Positions 45,559 to 55,211 of a stretch of 64,000 nucleotides of DNA are shown piece by piece; the stretch's first letter is position 1, and each line of letters starts with the position of its first letter. This stretch comes from Microbulbifer pacificus. GTDB taxonomy: Bacteria; Pseudomonadota; Gammaproteobacteria; Pseudomonadales; Cellvibrionaceae. The notes beneath the pieces are model-generated. The model did not search any database. It had not been told where the DNA came from and saw only the letters and a program-made list of their open reading frames with translations. The position numbers and the translations under genes were made by a program. Location of the stretch: NCBI RefSeq assembly GCF_002959965.1, contig NZ_PREV01000027.1, positions 434,001 to 498,000 on the forward strand, in the 5' to 3' direction.

Positions 45559-46929
45559 GTGAAAAATATAATAATCTCCACGGCCATCGGCCTGTTATTG
45601 TCCGTACAGGCAGGCTGTGACAGCCGCAATACGGAAGATGCCCGGAAGCCCACAGCACCTGATGCATCATCGCCCTCGACCGAGCCTGCGGATGAACGCC
45701 CCGAGAACGATCCTGCACTGGACCAGCTGGCGGAAGACTATGTGCGGCTGGTGCTTACCCTCGGCAATCACGATAAAAGTTATGTGGATGCCTACTACGG
45801 TCCCGCAGCGTGGAAGGCCGAGGCGGAAGCGGACCAGGCGACGCCGGCCGAGCTCGCGAGCCGTGCGGAGTCATTATTGGCAAAGTTGCCGCGCACCGTT
45901 GAGCCCGCTGGCGACCTTCAAGCCTTGCGCCAGCACTACCTCAAGACACAATTGGGTGCCGTCGCGTACCACGCGCATCATATTGCCGACGCGAGTTATC
46001 GCAACTTCCAGCGCGAGGCCAAGGCGCTGTACGACACCGAACCTCCGGTGCAGCGGTATGCAGAGTTCGAGCCGGTGTTGGCAGAGCTGGAACAGGAACT
46101 GCCGGGCAGCGAGCCACTGCATCTGCGTGTGCAGACGTTCCAGCAGCAGTACCGCATTCCCGAGGACAAGCTGGATGCGGTCTTCAATGCCGCGATCGAT
46201 GAATGCAAAAAACGCACAAAGGCGCATATCCAATTACCGGACAGCGAGAGTTTCCGCCTGGAAACGGTACAGGACAAACCCTGGAGCGGTTACAACTGGT
46301 ATCAGGGCAGCGCCCACAGCCTGATTCAGATAAACACGGAACTCCCCATCTATATCGACCGCGCGGTGGATCTCGGCTGCCATGAAGGGTACCCCGGACA
46401 CCACACCTACAACGCGCTGCTGGAACAGAAGCTGGTCAGAGATCATGGCTGGGTGGAATACAGCGTGTACCCACTGTTCAGTCCGCAATCCCTGATTGCC
46501 GAAGGCAGTGCGAATTACGGTATCGACCTCGCCTTCCCGGATGAGGAAAAGACGCGCTTTGAACGGGAGACTCTCTACCCGCTCGCCGGGCTCGACCCGG
46601 CCGGAGCGGAAAAATACCAGCGTGTACTGAATCTGCTGGCAAAACTGAAATTCGCGGAAAATATCGTTGCGCGTGAATACATCGACCGTGAAATAGACCG
46701 CGACGAGGCTATTGCCCGTTTTCAGAAATACACAGGAATGAGCCCGGAGAAGGCCGCGCAACGGGTGAGGTTCGTGGACACCTACGGCGCCTACGTGATC
46801 AATTACAACTGGGGCAAGCAGCTGGTGCAGGACTACGTGGAGCAGGGGGCGGATTCTCCGCAGGAGCGTTGGCAGAAATTTTCCAGGCTGCTGTCATCGC
46901 CGCGGTTGCCCTCGTCGCTGAACTGGTAA
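45559..46929 (+). CDS. Putative metallopeptidase lipoprotein (HExxPGHH type, DUF885-like)
   Basis: 456-residue protein starting at GTG 45559 (VKNIIISTAIGLLL) with a lipobox SVQAGC. After a Pro/Ser/Glu linker comes a helical domain. The active-site-like motif is GCHEGYPGHHTYN around residues 273-285, which matches the HExxPGHH zinc motif of the DUF885 group; a candidate third ligand is the glutamate in IAEGSANYG. Function is probably a periplasmic carboxypeptidase or dipeptidase; the substrate is unknown. Gene stands alone downstream of the LysR gene. Confidence 0.82.
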   Translation: MKNIIISTAIGLLLSVQAGCDSRNTEDARKPTAPDASSPSTEPADERPENDPALDQLAEDYVRLVLTLGNHDKSYVDAYYGPAAWKAEAEADQATPAELASRAESLLAKLPRTVEPAGDLQALRQHYLKTQLGAVAYHAHHIADASYRNFQREAKALYDTEPPVQRYAEFEPVLAELEQELPGSEPLHLRVQTFQQQYRIPEDKLDAVFNAAIDECKKRTKAHIQLPDSESFRLETVQDKPWSGYNWYQGSAHSLIQINTELPIYIDRAVDLGCHEGYPGHHTYNALLEQKLVRDHGWVEYSVYPLFSPQSLIAEGSANYGIDLAFPDEEKTRFERETLYPLAGLDPAGAEKYQRVLNLLAKLKFAENIVAREYIDREIDRDEAIARFQKYTGMSPEKAAQRVRFVDTYGAYVINYNWGKQLVQDYVEQGADSPQERWQKFSRLLSSPRLPSSLNW

Positions 46930-47048
46930 TGTCGAGGTGATGGAAAACGGATAGCCCGCGGGCCATATCGTCGCTGTCAATGATGATGTGGCCCGCTGAG
47001 CTTCTCCGTTATTCCGGTGGGATGCGTCGAAGTTTTCATTGGAAACCA

Positions 47049-47870
47049 ATGCTAAAAATGAACACTCTGAAACTACTCTTTCTTTTTTTGCTGATTCTGC
47101 TGGCATCCTGCTCTAGCAGGGATTCTGAAGATTCCGCTGTAATGGCGGATATAGTTGCACCCGCATCGCTGAAAGCGGCCGATATGGCGCAGCGGCAGCG
47201 TGAACAGTACCTCGCCTATACACATCGTTTGTCGATCGCTTTGCCCTCCGCACAGCTGGAGAAGAGCTATAACCGGATTCTGGACTGGTGCGGTGCGGCA
47301 GAGCGTTATCGTTGCACCATGTTGCAGAGCCAGCTGGAGACCGATAATTACGTCAGCGGACGTATAGAATTACGCATCGTGCCGGAAGGTGTTCCCGAGC
47401 TGCTTGAATTGGTATCCGGGGCGGGAGAGGTTACCAGTAAAGCAACATCTGTCGAGGATTTGGGCGATGCCATCGTCGACAACCAGAAACGACTCGAGTT
47501 ATTGAAAAACTACCGGGATCGTCTGGAGGTGCTGAGTGGCAAGCCCAACAACGACGTGGATGCGCTGATCAAACTGGCCGGGGAAATGGCCAAGGTCCAG
47601 TCGGATCTGGAATTGGCGAGTGGACAACGGCAGAGGTTGTTACAGCGTGTCGAAATGGACCTGGTCACCATTTACTTTAACGCGTACACCCAGCGCTCAT
47701 TTTTATTTCCCATCAAGGCGGCAATAAAAGATTTCGGGAGCAAGTTCTCCCGCGGGATTGCCGATGCGGTAACCGCCGTGGCCTACTTGTTGCCCTGGTT
47801 ACTCCTGCTGTTGATCGCCCTGTTCATCGTGCGAGCGCTGTGGCGACTGGCCCGGCGCGCTGGTAAATAA
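47049..47870 (+). CDS. DUF4349 domain lipoprotein
   Basis: About 273-residue membrane-anchored protein. A lipoprotein signal ends LLASCS, the middle (about 60-215) contains the DUF4349 pattern (SGRIELRIVPEGVPELLELVSG, VEDLGDAIVDNQKRLELLKNYRDRL with a coiled coil), and a C-terminal membrane segment (about 235-262) is followed by basic residues. The family is widespread and of unknown function. ATG 47049 was chosen over an upstream frame; ATG 47058 is also possible. It lies upstream of the YbbN-like gene with 110 bases between. Confidence 0.83.
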   Translation: MLKMNTLKLLFLFLLILLASCSSRDSEDSAVMADIVAPASLKAADMAQRQREQYLAYTHRLSIALPSAQLEKSYNRILDWCGAAERYRCTMLQSQLETDNYVSGRIELRIVPEGVPELLELVSGAGEVTSKATSVEDLGDAIVDNQKRLELLKNYRDRLEVLSGKPNNDVDALIKLAGEMAKVQSDLELASGQRQRLLQRVEMDLVTIYFNAYTQRSFLFPIKAAIKDFGSKFSRGIADAVTAVAYLLPWLLLLLIALFIVRALWRLARRAGK

Positions 47871-47980
47871 TTGTCCGATTGCGAAGTCGGTGAGCGCAAG
47901 GCCCAAGGCCTGGCGCCCGACAAATCGGCGCGGTAGCGTGTACCATTCAGCGGTACATATCTGTTCAATGAGGATTGGTT

Positions 47981-48835
47981 TTGAACGAATACATTATTGA
48001 TGTCACAGCCCAGAACGCCCAGCAGGTACTGATCGAAGAGTCCATGAAGCGTCCGGTGGTGGTGGACGTGTGGGCGGACTGGTGCGAGCCCTGCAAGCAG
48101 CTGATGCCGGTGCTGGAAAAACTGGCGAACGAGTATGCAGGCCAGTTCCTGCTGGCAAAGCTGAACGCGGATACCGAACAGATGCTGGCGGGCCAGCTTG
48201 GGGTGCGCAGCCTGCCGACGGTGATGGTACTGAAAGACGGTCAGCCGGTAGACGGCTTCGCCGGTGCCCAACCGGAAAAGCAGATCCGTGAAATGCTCGA
48301 CAAGTATCTGCCAAAGCCTTGGGATTTGGCGCTGCAAAGGGCGCAAACCCTGGTGGGCGAGGGGGCGCTGGATGAAGCGCTGCCGATTTTGCGCCAGGCT
48401 TACACCGATTCCGGAGAGCGCGCGGATATCGCGAAGCAGTATGCGGCGGTGTTGCTGGAGAAAAACCGCACCAAGGATGCGGAAGCCGTTCTCGGCAAGA
48501 TCCTGCTGGCGGACCAGGACAGCGATTACCAGCAATTGGTGGCGCAGCTGGAGTTGAAACAGCAGGCGGCGGAATCTCCCGAGATCAAAGCGCTGCAGGA
48601 GGTCCTCGCCGCAAACCCCGATGATTTCGATGCAGCGCACAAACTGGCCGTACAGTACAGCCAGAACGAACGCCACGAAGAAGCGCTGGAGCTGCTGCTG
48701 AACATTCTGCGTCGGGACATGGGCTATGCCGACGGCGCGGCGAAACAGGCCTATCTGGACATCGTGAAAGCGCTGGGCAAGGGCGATCCGGTGGCGACCG
48801 CGTACCAGCGCAAGCTGATGACTCTGCTGTTCTGA
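47981..48835 (+). CDS. YbbN/CnoX-like thioredoxin-TPR co-chaperone
   Basis: 284-residue protein. An N-terminal thioredoxin domain has VDVWADWCEPCKQL with a full CxxC pair (C35, C38), whereas E. coli YbbN (CnoX) has lost one cysteine. A C-terminal set of TPR-like helices covers about residues 120-284. Such proteins bind GroEL or DnaK clients under oxidative stress. The TTG at 47981 has AGGAT just upstream and no ATG in frame; TTG 47975 is an alternative. The two-cysteine form suggests real thiol-disulphide activity. Confidence 0.88.
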   Translation: MNEYIIDVTAQNAQQVLIEESMKRPVVVDVWADWCEPCKQLMPVLEKLANEYAGQFLLAKLNADTEQMLAGQLGVRSLPTVMVLKDGQPVDGFAGAQPEKQIREMLDKYLPKPWDLALQRAQTLVGEGALDEALPILRQAYTDSGERADIAKQYAAVLLEKNRTKDAEAVLGKILLADQDSDYQQLVAQLELKQQAAESPEIKALQEVLAANPDDFDAAHKLAVQYSQNERHEEALELLLNILRRDMGYADGAAKQAYLDIVKALGKGDPVATAYQRKLMTLLF

Positions 48836-48857
48836 TGCACTTCTGAGGGGGTGGCCC

Positions 48858-49175
48858 GTGTTCAAACTCTGCGTGTATATCCCCGAAGCACACCTTGAAA
48901 CGGTGAAGCAGGCGCTGTTCGCCGCCGGTGCCGGGCGCATCGGCGCTTACGACAGCTGCAGCTGGCAGGTGCTCGGCACCGGCCAGTTCCGTCCGCTGGA
49001 CGGCAGCGAGCCGTTTATCGGCCAGCGGGGACGGGTGGAGCAGGTGCCGGAGTACCGGGTGGAAACCGTGTGCGCGGATGAGCTGGTGGATGAGGTGCTC
49101 GCCGCCATGCGCCGTGCTCATCCTTACGAAGAGCCGGCGTTTGATCTGTGGAAACTGGACGATCGATGCGGTTAA
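48858..49175 (+). CDS. NIF3-like / YqfO domain protein
   Basis: 105-residue protein matching the small YqfO-type domain found inserted in NIF3 family proteins: KLCVYIPEAHLETVKQAL, GAGRIGAYDSCSWQV and HPYEEPAFDLWKL are typical. It is a stand-alone version without the NIF3 metal site. GTG 48858 follows TGAGGGGG. It lies 22 bases after the YbbN-like gene and overlaps the convergent Nudix gene by 4 bases at their 3' ends. Confidence 0.85.
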   Translation: MFKLCVYIPEAHLETVKQALFAAGAGRIGAYDSCSWQVLGTGQFRPLDGSEPFIGQRGRVEQVPEYRVETVCADELVDEVLAAMRRAHPYEEPAFDLWKLDDRCG

Positions 49176-49708
49176 AGCTTCCGCTCGATCACACCACGGT
49201 GCAACTGAAACACGCCATTTTTCCGATCGCGAAAGTAGTGCTGCAAGGTCTGTGTCATTACCGGAAAGGCCATCTCGTCCCAGGGAATATCCTTCTCTTC
49301 AAACAATTCCACTTCCAGTGATTCCGGCCCCGGACCGAAATCTGTGTCGGTGAGTTCCCCGCGGTACATCAGGTATACCTGGTTGATATGGGGGATGTCG
49401 TAGACCGAGAACAGTTCATCGATGCGCAGTCTGGCCCGCGCCTCCTCCCAGGATTCCCGCAGTGCACCCTGCTCACTGCTCTCGCCGTTTTCCATGAAGC
49501 CGGCGGGGAGGGTCCAGAGTCCGTAGCGGGGTTCGATCGCGCGTTTGCACAGCAGTACCCGGTCGCCCAGATAGGGCAGGGTACCGACAATCACTCGGGG
49601 ATTGACATAGTGAATGGCGCCGCAATCCCGGCATAGATGGCGGGGGCGGTCGTCCCCGGCGGGGATCTCGAAAACGACGGTATGGCCACAATGGCTGCAA
49701 AATTTCAT
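49172..49708 (-). CDS. Nudix hydrolase with N-terminal zinc ribbon
   Basis: 178-residue Nudix hydrolase. An N-terminal zinc ribbon has cysteines C4, C7, C26 and C29. The Nudix box begins at G70 and reads AGFMENGESSEQGALRESWEE; the closing glycine is replaced by alanine, as in some family members. Length and zinc ribbon fit the NudC-related ADP-ribose/NAD-type group, but substrate is not certain. It is convergent with the NIF3-like gene and divergent from the RND adaptor gene. Confidence 0.88.
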   Translation of the reverse strand: MKFCSHCGHTVVFEIPAGDDRPRHLCRDCGAIHYVNPRVIVGTLPYLGDRVLLCKRAIEPRYGLWTLPAGFMENGESSEQGALRESWEEARARLRIDELFSVYDIPHINQVYLMYRGELTDTDFGPGPESLEVELFEEKDIPWDEMAFPVMTQTLQHYFRDRKNGVFQLHRGVIERKL

Positions 49709-49800
49709 GGCGCAAGTATACCCACGGAAGGGGTAAGCGCCAGCCTGCCTTCTATAGTGGAAGTTGGATAGTTGACGTTGTAAGCGATGGTTGGTTTTCC

Positions 49801-51243
49801 ATGGCGCGATATCTTGCGGGCACCTCCAAAAATTTCCTGTGCATACGCTTCGTAGCGTTCTGCCGCCCGCTCGCCGCGGTATTTCGTGGTGCTGTTATCA
49901 CAGTGCTGTTCGTTGTTCTGATTGCCGCCTGTGCCAAAAAAGAGCCGGCGCCGGCTGCACCGAAGGCACCGCCGGTGGAAGTCCTCGCGGTGCGTGCACA
50001 TCAGGTTATCCCACGCTTCGAATATGTCGGGCGCGTGGAAGCTACGGACGAATACAAGGTGCGCCCGCGGGTGGAGGGCTACATCGAAAGCCGTCACTTC
50101 GTTGAGGGGCAGCTGGTGCAGCAGGGCGAGCTGCTGTATCAGATCGACCCCAAGCCATTTATTGCCGCGCTGGACAATCAGCGCGCCACGCTTGCCCAGG
50201 CCCGCTCCGCCCTTCAGGTGGCGCAGCGCAATTACCAGCGCGGACGTGAGCTGATCGTAACCGGTGCGATCAGCAAGGTGCAGATGGACGAACTTACCGG
50301 AACCTTCGAGGAGGCCGAGTCCCAGGTCGCCGCCATGCAGGCGGATCTGGAAGCGGCACAGCTCAACCTGTCCTACACCGAAATTCGCGCGCCCCTCACC
50401 GGTCTGATTGGCCGCTCGGAATATACCGAGGGTTCACTCGTGGGGCCCAGTACCGAGCCTCTCACCACCATTGTGCGTATGGACCCGATCTACGTGGCGT
50501 TTGAAGTGCCGGAGAACCGCCTGTTTGCGGTGCAGGAAGAAGGGGAGCTTCGGCGTCAGCAGGGGTTGCCGCCGGTCAAACGCGAGGTGCGCATCAAACA
50601 GCCCAATGGCGCGTTCTATCCATATCCCGGGATTATTGTGTTCGTGAACAACCAGATCGATCAGGCCACGGGGTCGGCGCTGGTGCGCGCGCGTTTTCCG
50701 AATCCTGAGCGCCTCCTGGTACAGGGGCAGTTTGCGCGGGTGGCGATCAGCGTATTTGCCGGGCGCGAGGCGGTGAAGCCATTGGTGCCTCAGGCCGCGG
50801 TCATGGAGGACATGCAGGGCCGCTTTGTGTACGTGGTCGACGATAAGAGCATCGCGCACAAGCGCTACCTGGAGCTGGGGCAGCGGGAAAATGCCCTGTG
50901 GGCGGTGGATAAGGGTTTGAAGGCGGGGGAGCGCATCATCGTCAATGGGCTGCAGCGGGTGGCGGCGGGCAAGCCGGTAGATGCACAGAACACCGCTCTC
51001 GATCCCTACAAAGGCATGAAGCAGGAGAAGCCGCCGCAGCAGGTGAGTCCGATACATCAGATCCGCGAGGGCGATATCAGCCCCGAGGAGCGTCGGCAGA
51101 GCGGTGCTGCCGATCCCGGCAGCCATCTGGAACGTTTCGAGGCGGAAGTGCGGGAGGGCACCGGTATTCCGACCGAAGACGGTGAACGTCCCCGTTCCGA
51201 AGACAGGGATCGCGAGCCGGATGCATATTACGATGGCAAATGA
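49801..51243 (+). CDS. RND efflux periplasmic adaptor (MexA/AcrA type)
   Basis: 480-residue membrane fusion protein. After a longer-than-usual N-terminus (basic about 1-22, hydrophobic 30-43) comes a lipobox VLIAAC with C44. The lipoyl, alpha-hairpin and beta-barrel domains are all visible: YVGRVEATDEYKVRPRVEGY, LARAR-type coiled hairpin, LNLSYTEIRAPLTGLIGRS and AVMEDMQGRFVYVV. The last 80 residues are a polar, Pro/Glu/Arg-rich tail not usual in AcrA. ATG 49801. The RND pump gene follows after 33 bases; no outer-membrane channel gene is nearby, so a shared TolC-type channel is likely. Confidence 0.92.
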   Translation: MARYLAGTSKNFLCIRFVAFCRPLAAVFRGAVITVLFVVLIAACAKKEPAPAAPKAPPVEVLAVRAHQVIPRFEYVGRVEATDEYKVRPRVEGYIESRHFVEGQLVQQGELLYQIDPKPFIAALDNQRATLAQARSALQVAQRNYQRGRELIVTGAISKVQMDELTGTFEEAESQVAAMQADLEAAQLNLSYTEIRAPLTGLIGRSEYTEGSLVGPSTEPLTTIVRMDPIYVAFEVPENRLFAVQEEGELRRQQGLPPVKREVRIKQPNGAFYPYPGIIVFVNNQIDQATGSALVRARFPNPERLLVQGQFARVAISVFAGREAVKPLVPQAAVMEDMQGRFVYVVDDKSIAHKRYLELGQRENALWAVDKGLKAGERIIVNGLQRVAAGKPVDAQNTALDPYKGMKQEKPPQQVSPIHQIREGDISPEERRQSGAADPGSHLERFEAEVREGTGIPTEDGERPRSEDRDREPDAYYDGK

Positions 51244-51276
51244 TGCTTTCCGCGGCTTGCAACGCGGGGTGCCCAG

Positions 51277-54200
51277 ATGATCAGCGCGCCGTTTATCCGC
51301 CGGCCGCGCTTTGCTCTGGTGATTTCCATCCTGATCACGATGGCGGGCGCGCTCGCGCTGCCTATGCTGCCCATCGCTCAGTATCCGGACATTACGCCGC
51401 CCACGGTCGTGGTCTCCGCAAGCTATCCCGGTGCCAGCGCGGAAGTTCTGCGCGACAGTGTGGCCATTCCCATCGAGAGCCAGGTGAACGGCGTGGAAGG
51501 CATGCAATACATGTCTTCCACCAGCAGCAACGACGGCACCTACAGCCTGACCGTCACCTTTGAAAGTGGTTACGACGGCGACATTGCACAGGTGAACGTG
51601 CAGAACCGGGTGCAGCAGGCGACGCCGAGTCTGCCGGAAGAGGTTACGCGCAGCGGTGTCACCGTGGAGAAAAAATCCAACACCATTCTGATGGTGGTGA
51701 ATCTGCTGTCGAAGGAAGGCAAGTTCGACAATCTGTTTCTGGCGAACTACGGCACGATTTTTATCAAGGACGAGCTGGCGCGGGTGGATGGTGTCAGCGA
51801 TGTGCAGATCCTCGGTTCACAGGACTACGCCATGCGCCTGTGGCTCAATCCCGACAGGATGGCGGCACTCGACCTGACGGCAAACGATGTCATTGCCGCG
51901 GTCCAGTCCCAGAACCTGCAGGTGGCGGCCGGCAAGATCGGCGCCCCGCCGATCCGCAGCGACCAGCAGTTCCAGTACAGTATTCTCGCCAAGGGACGCC
52001 TGGAGAGCGTCGAGCAGTTTGAGAATATCAGTCTTCGTTCAAAGCCCGACGGCGCCATTGTGCGCATGAAAGACATTGCCCGTGTGGAACTGGGGAGCGC
52101 CAGCTACAGCGCCTACGGTGAGCTGGACGGAAAGCCGTCTGCAAACATCGCGGTGTACCAGTTGCCCGACGCCAATGCGCTGGACGTTGCGGAACAGATC
52201 CGTGCGAAAGTCGATGAACTCTCCGGCAGTTTTCCGGAGGGGCTGGAAGTCGAGGTGCTCTACGACACCACAAGCTTTGTGCGGGCCTCCATTCATGAAG
52301 TGGTGGAGACGCTGATCATTGCGCTGTTGCTGGTGATCATCGTGGTGTTTGTATTTCTGCAGGACTGGCGTGCCACGCTGATTCCGGCCATTGCGATTCC
52401 GGTGTCGCTGATCGGTACCTTTGCGGTGATGTATGCGCTGGGTATGAGCATCAATACGGTTACCCTGTTCGCGCTGATTCTGGCGATCGGCATCGTGGTG
52501 GATGATGCGATCATTGTGGTGGAAAACACCCAGCGATTGCTGGGGGAGGGAATGCCGCCGAAAGAGGCCGCCATGGAATCCATGCGGGAGGTGACCGGAC
52601 CCGTGATTGCCACCACAGCGGTGTTGTTTTCCGTGTTCGTGCCGGTCATGTTGATGCCGGGACTGACCGGGAAAATGTATCAGCAGTTTGCGCTGACGAT
52701 CGCAATTGCCGTGTTTATTTCCGGCATCAATGCGCTGACTCTGAGCCCGTCACTCAGCGCCATTCTGTTGCGCGCGCCCGCAGGGGAGGGAGAACACGGT
52801 GAAAAGCTCACGGGAGTCTGGGGGTTTTTCAATCGCTTCCTGCGCGGCGCTACCAATCTGTACATGGGCATCGTGCGTTTTTTTGTACGCGTACCACTGC
52901 TTGGCCTCGCCGTTATCGCGGGTTCCATCGCACTCTGTGTCTGGCTGTTTACGGCAGTACCCACGGGATTTATTCCCGACGAAGACCAGGGCTACTTCAT
53001 GATGAACGTGCAGTTGCCGGACGGCGCATCGCTGGAGCGAACCGCGCCGGTGGTGGACCGTTTGGGGCAGGCGGTACGCGAGCTGGACGGGGTCGCCCAT
53101 GTGCTGGCCGTACCGGGCTTCAGCCTGCTTTCAGGCAGCCTCGCGCCAAACACCGCATTCATGATCGCGATTCTGCGCCCCTGGGAGGAGCGCCCTACGG
53201 CGGCGCTCAATCAGTTCGCGATTCTCAAGAAAACACAGCAGATTGCCGCGGCGGTACCCGAGGCTCAGGTGCAGGTGTTTCCGGTACCGGCGCTGCCGGG
53301 GCTCGGTACCATCGGCGGTTTCGAATTTGTGCTGGAAGACCTGCAGGGGAGGGACATTCAGGACCTCGCGGGTGTGATGTACGAATTGCTCGGCGCGGCC
53401 AACCAGCGCGCAGAGATTGCCCGCGCCTTCACCACCTACCAGGCATCCACACCGCAGCTGGAATTGCATCTCGACAAGGACAAGGCGCATGTGCTCGGGC
53501 TGCCGCTTTCCGATATTTACCTGACGCTGCAAACGTACCTGGGCAGTTATTACATCAACGACTTCAACCGCTTCGGCAAGGTATTCCAGGTGTTGGCGCA
53601 GGCGGATGCCCAGTATCGCGACAGCGAAAGTGATCTCACCGGATTTTTTGTGCGTGCCAACAGCGGGGGGCTGGTACCGGTCAGCTCGGTGGCGGAAGTG
53701 GTCCCCATCGTGGCTCCGCAAACGGTAACCCGCTATAACCTCTACAACAGTATTACCATCAACGGCGCCGCTGCCCCCGGGTTTTCCAGCGGTGAATCCA
53801 TGAAGGCCATGGAAGCACTGGGAGCGCAGTTGCCGGACGGCTATGGTTACGAGTGGACGGGTGCCAGCCTGGAGGAAATCAGTGCCGGAAATCTGGCGCC
53901 TATCCTGTTCAGCCTGGCAATCGTCTTTGCCTATCTGTTTCTGGTGGCCCAGTACGAGAGCTGGTCTATCCCCATTGCGGTATTGCTCGCGATTCCCATC
54001 GCCATCGGCGGCGGGCTGCTGGCGTGTTTTCTGATGCGGCACGACAACAACCTGTATACGCAGATTGGCCTGGTGCTGTTGATTGCCATGGCCGCGAAGA
54101 CGGCGATCCTGATGGTGGAATTCGCTGTGTTACAGCGGGATCAGGGAAAATCCATCGAGGAGGCGGCGCTGCAGGCCACCCGGCTGCGCTTTCGCGCCGT

Positions 54201-54423
54201 ACTGATGACGGCACTGGCCTTCGTGCTCGGCATTTTTCCCCTGGTGATTGCCACCGGTGCTGGCGCGGCCAGCCGTGTGTCTCTGGGGCTGGCGGTATTC
54301 GGTGGCATGCTTGCTGCAAGCATTTTGTCCACGTTTCTGGTACCGATTTACTACGCGCTGGTACAGGGTATACGGGAAAAAATCAAAGGTGGGCACAAAC
54401 CCATGGACACCGGGAGTCACTAG
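51277..54423 (+). CDS. RND multidrug efflux permease (AcrB/MexB type)
   Basis: 1048-residue hydrophobe/amphiphile efflux pump driven by proton uptake. The start ISAPFIRRPRFALVISILI and PQYPDITPP-like loop (AQYPDITPPTVVVSASYPGA) are typical. The proton relay is seen in LILAIGIVVDDAIIVVENTQR, with the paired aspartates, and LIAMAAKTAILMVEFA with the relay lysine. Twelve membrane segments and two large periplasmic loops fit the length. ATG 51277. It forms an operon with the adaptor; substrates cannot be read from sequence. Confidence 0.96.
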   Translation: MISAPFIRRPRFALVISILITMAGALALPMLPIAQYPDITPPTVVVSASYPGASAEVLRDSVAIPIESQVNGVEGMQYMSSTSSNDGTYSLTVTFESGYDGDIAQVNVQNRVQQATPSLPEEVTRSGVTVEKKSNTILMVVNLLSKEGKFDNLFLANYGTIFIKDELARVDGVSDVQILGSQDYAMRLWLNPDRMAALDLTANDVIAAVQSQNLQVAAGKIGAPPIRSDQQFQYSILAKGRLESVEQFENISLRSKPDGAIVRMKDIARVELGSASYSAYGELDGKPSANIAVYQLPDANALDVAEQIRAKVDELSGSFPEGLEVEVLYDTTSFVRASIHEVVETLIIALLLVIIVVFVFLQDWRATLIPAIAIPVSLIGTFAVMYALGMSINTVTLFALILAIGIVVDDAIIVVENTQRLLGEGMPPKEAAMESMREVTGPVIATTAVLFSVFVPVMLMPGLTGKMYQQFALTIAIAVFISGINALTLSPSLSAILLRAPAGEGEHGEKLTGVWGFFNRFLRGATNLYMGIVRFFVRVPLLGLAVIAGSIALCVWLFTAVPTGFIPDEDQGYFMMNVQLPDGASLERTAPVVDRLGQAVRELDGVAHVLAVPGFSLLSGSLAPNTAFMIAILRPWEERPTAALNQFAILKKTQQIAAAVPEAQVQVFPVPALPGLGTIGGFEFVLEDLQGRDIQDLAGVMYELLGAANQRAEIARAFTTYQASTPQLELHLDKDKAHVLGLPLSDIYLTLQTYLGSYYINDFNRFGKVFQVLAQADAQYRDSESDLTGFFVRANSGGLVPVSSVAEVVPIVAPQTVTRYNLYNSITINGAAAPGFSSGESMKAMEALGAQLPDGYGYEWTGASLEEISAGNLAPILFSLAIVFAYLFLVAQYESWSIPIAVLLAIPIAIGGGLLACFLMRHDNNLYTQIGLVLLIAMAAKTAILMVEFAVLQRDQGKSIEEAALQATRLRFRAVLMTALAFVLGIFPLVIATGAGAASRVSLGLAVFGGMLAASILSTFLVPIYYALVQGIREKIKGGHKPMDTGSH

Positions 54424-54544
54424 TGGGCACTGGCACCACCGGTAATGGGAACAGATCAGCACTGAGGCGGTGACCGGGGCACTGGTGAATCCGGTTCGTC
54501 TCGGTATAGTGGTTCAGAGCGCAGAAGTGGTAGTCGAAACAGGC

Positions 54545-55156
54545 ATGCTGGAAATTATCGAACACAAGTTCTCCACACTGAGAGATGAGCTGACGGCGCA
54601 GGTTCCGAAAGGGCCCGATCTACACGGTCACGCGGCGGTATTGCTGGCGCTGACCGATGAAGCGGACCCGCAGGTCATCCTGACCCTGCGCTCGCAGCAA
54701 CTCTCCAGCCACTCCGGAGAAGTCTCGCTGCCTGGTGGACGCTGGGACGAAACCGATCCATCCCTGGAGTTCACTGCGCTGCGGGAAACCCACGAGGAAA
54801 TCGGACTTCCCGCGGATCAGATCCGGGTGCTGGGGCCGCTGTGGACACGTACCACGCGCTGGCAGGTGGAAGTCACGCCGTGGCTCGGCATCGTGCCACC
54901 GGACGCACCGCTCACGCCCAATCCCGGTGAACTGGATGCCATCTTCCGCGTGCCGCTGTCCTGGTTCTTCGACGACCCGCGCATTCGCACCGACCGCATC
55001 ACCATCGACCAGCGACGTATTTATCTGCCCGCCTACGAATACGAAGGATTCGAGATCTGGGGTTTCACCGCTGGCGTTCTTACGGAATTCCTGGTGCGGG
55101 TTCTCGATGTTCCCATCGGACGCAGGGATGACGTCCCGGTCAGGGCCCTAAGCTAG
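54545..55156 (+). CDS. CoA pyrophosphatase (Nudix, NudL-like)
   Basis: 203-residue Nudix hydrolase. The UPF0035/CoA pyrophosphatase motif SSHSGEVSLPGG runs into the Nudix box starting at G65, with RETHEEIGL at its end. This combination is diagnostic of enzymes that split CoA to 3',5'-ADP and phosphopantetheine. The ATG at 54545 (MLEIIEHKFS) was chosen; the frame extends 25 codons upstream without family support. It lies 121 bases after the RND pump. Confidence 0.9.
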   Translation: MLEIIEHKFSTLRDELTAQVPKGPDLHGHAAVLLALTDEADPQVILTLRSQQLSSHSGEVSLPGGRWDETDPSLEFTALRETHEEIGLPADQIRVLGPLWTRTTRWQVEVTPWLGIVPPDAPLTPNPGELDAIFRVPLSWFFDDPRIRTDRITIDQRRIYLPAYEYEGFEIWGFTAGVLTEFLVRVLDVPIGRRDDVPVRALS

Positions 55157-55211
55157 GGCCTGTTCACAAGGCACTCGGTTATACTGCCAGTCAGTTTTAC
55201 CGAGACATACC

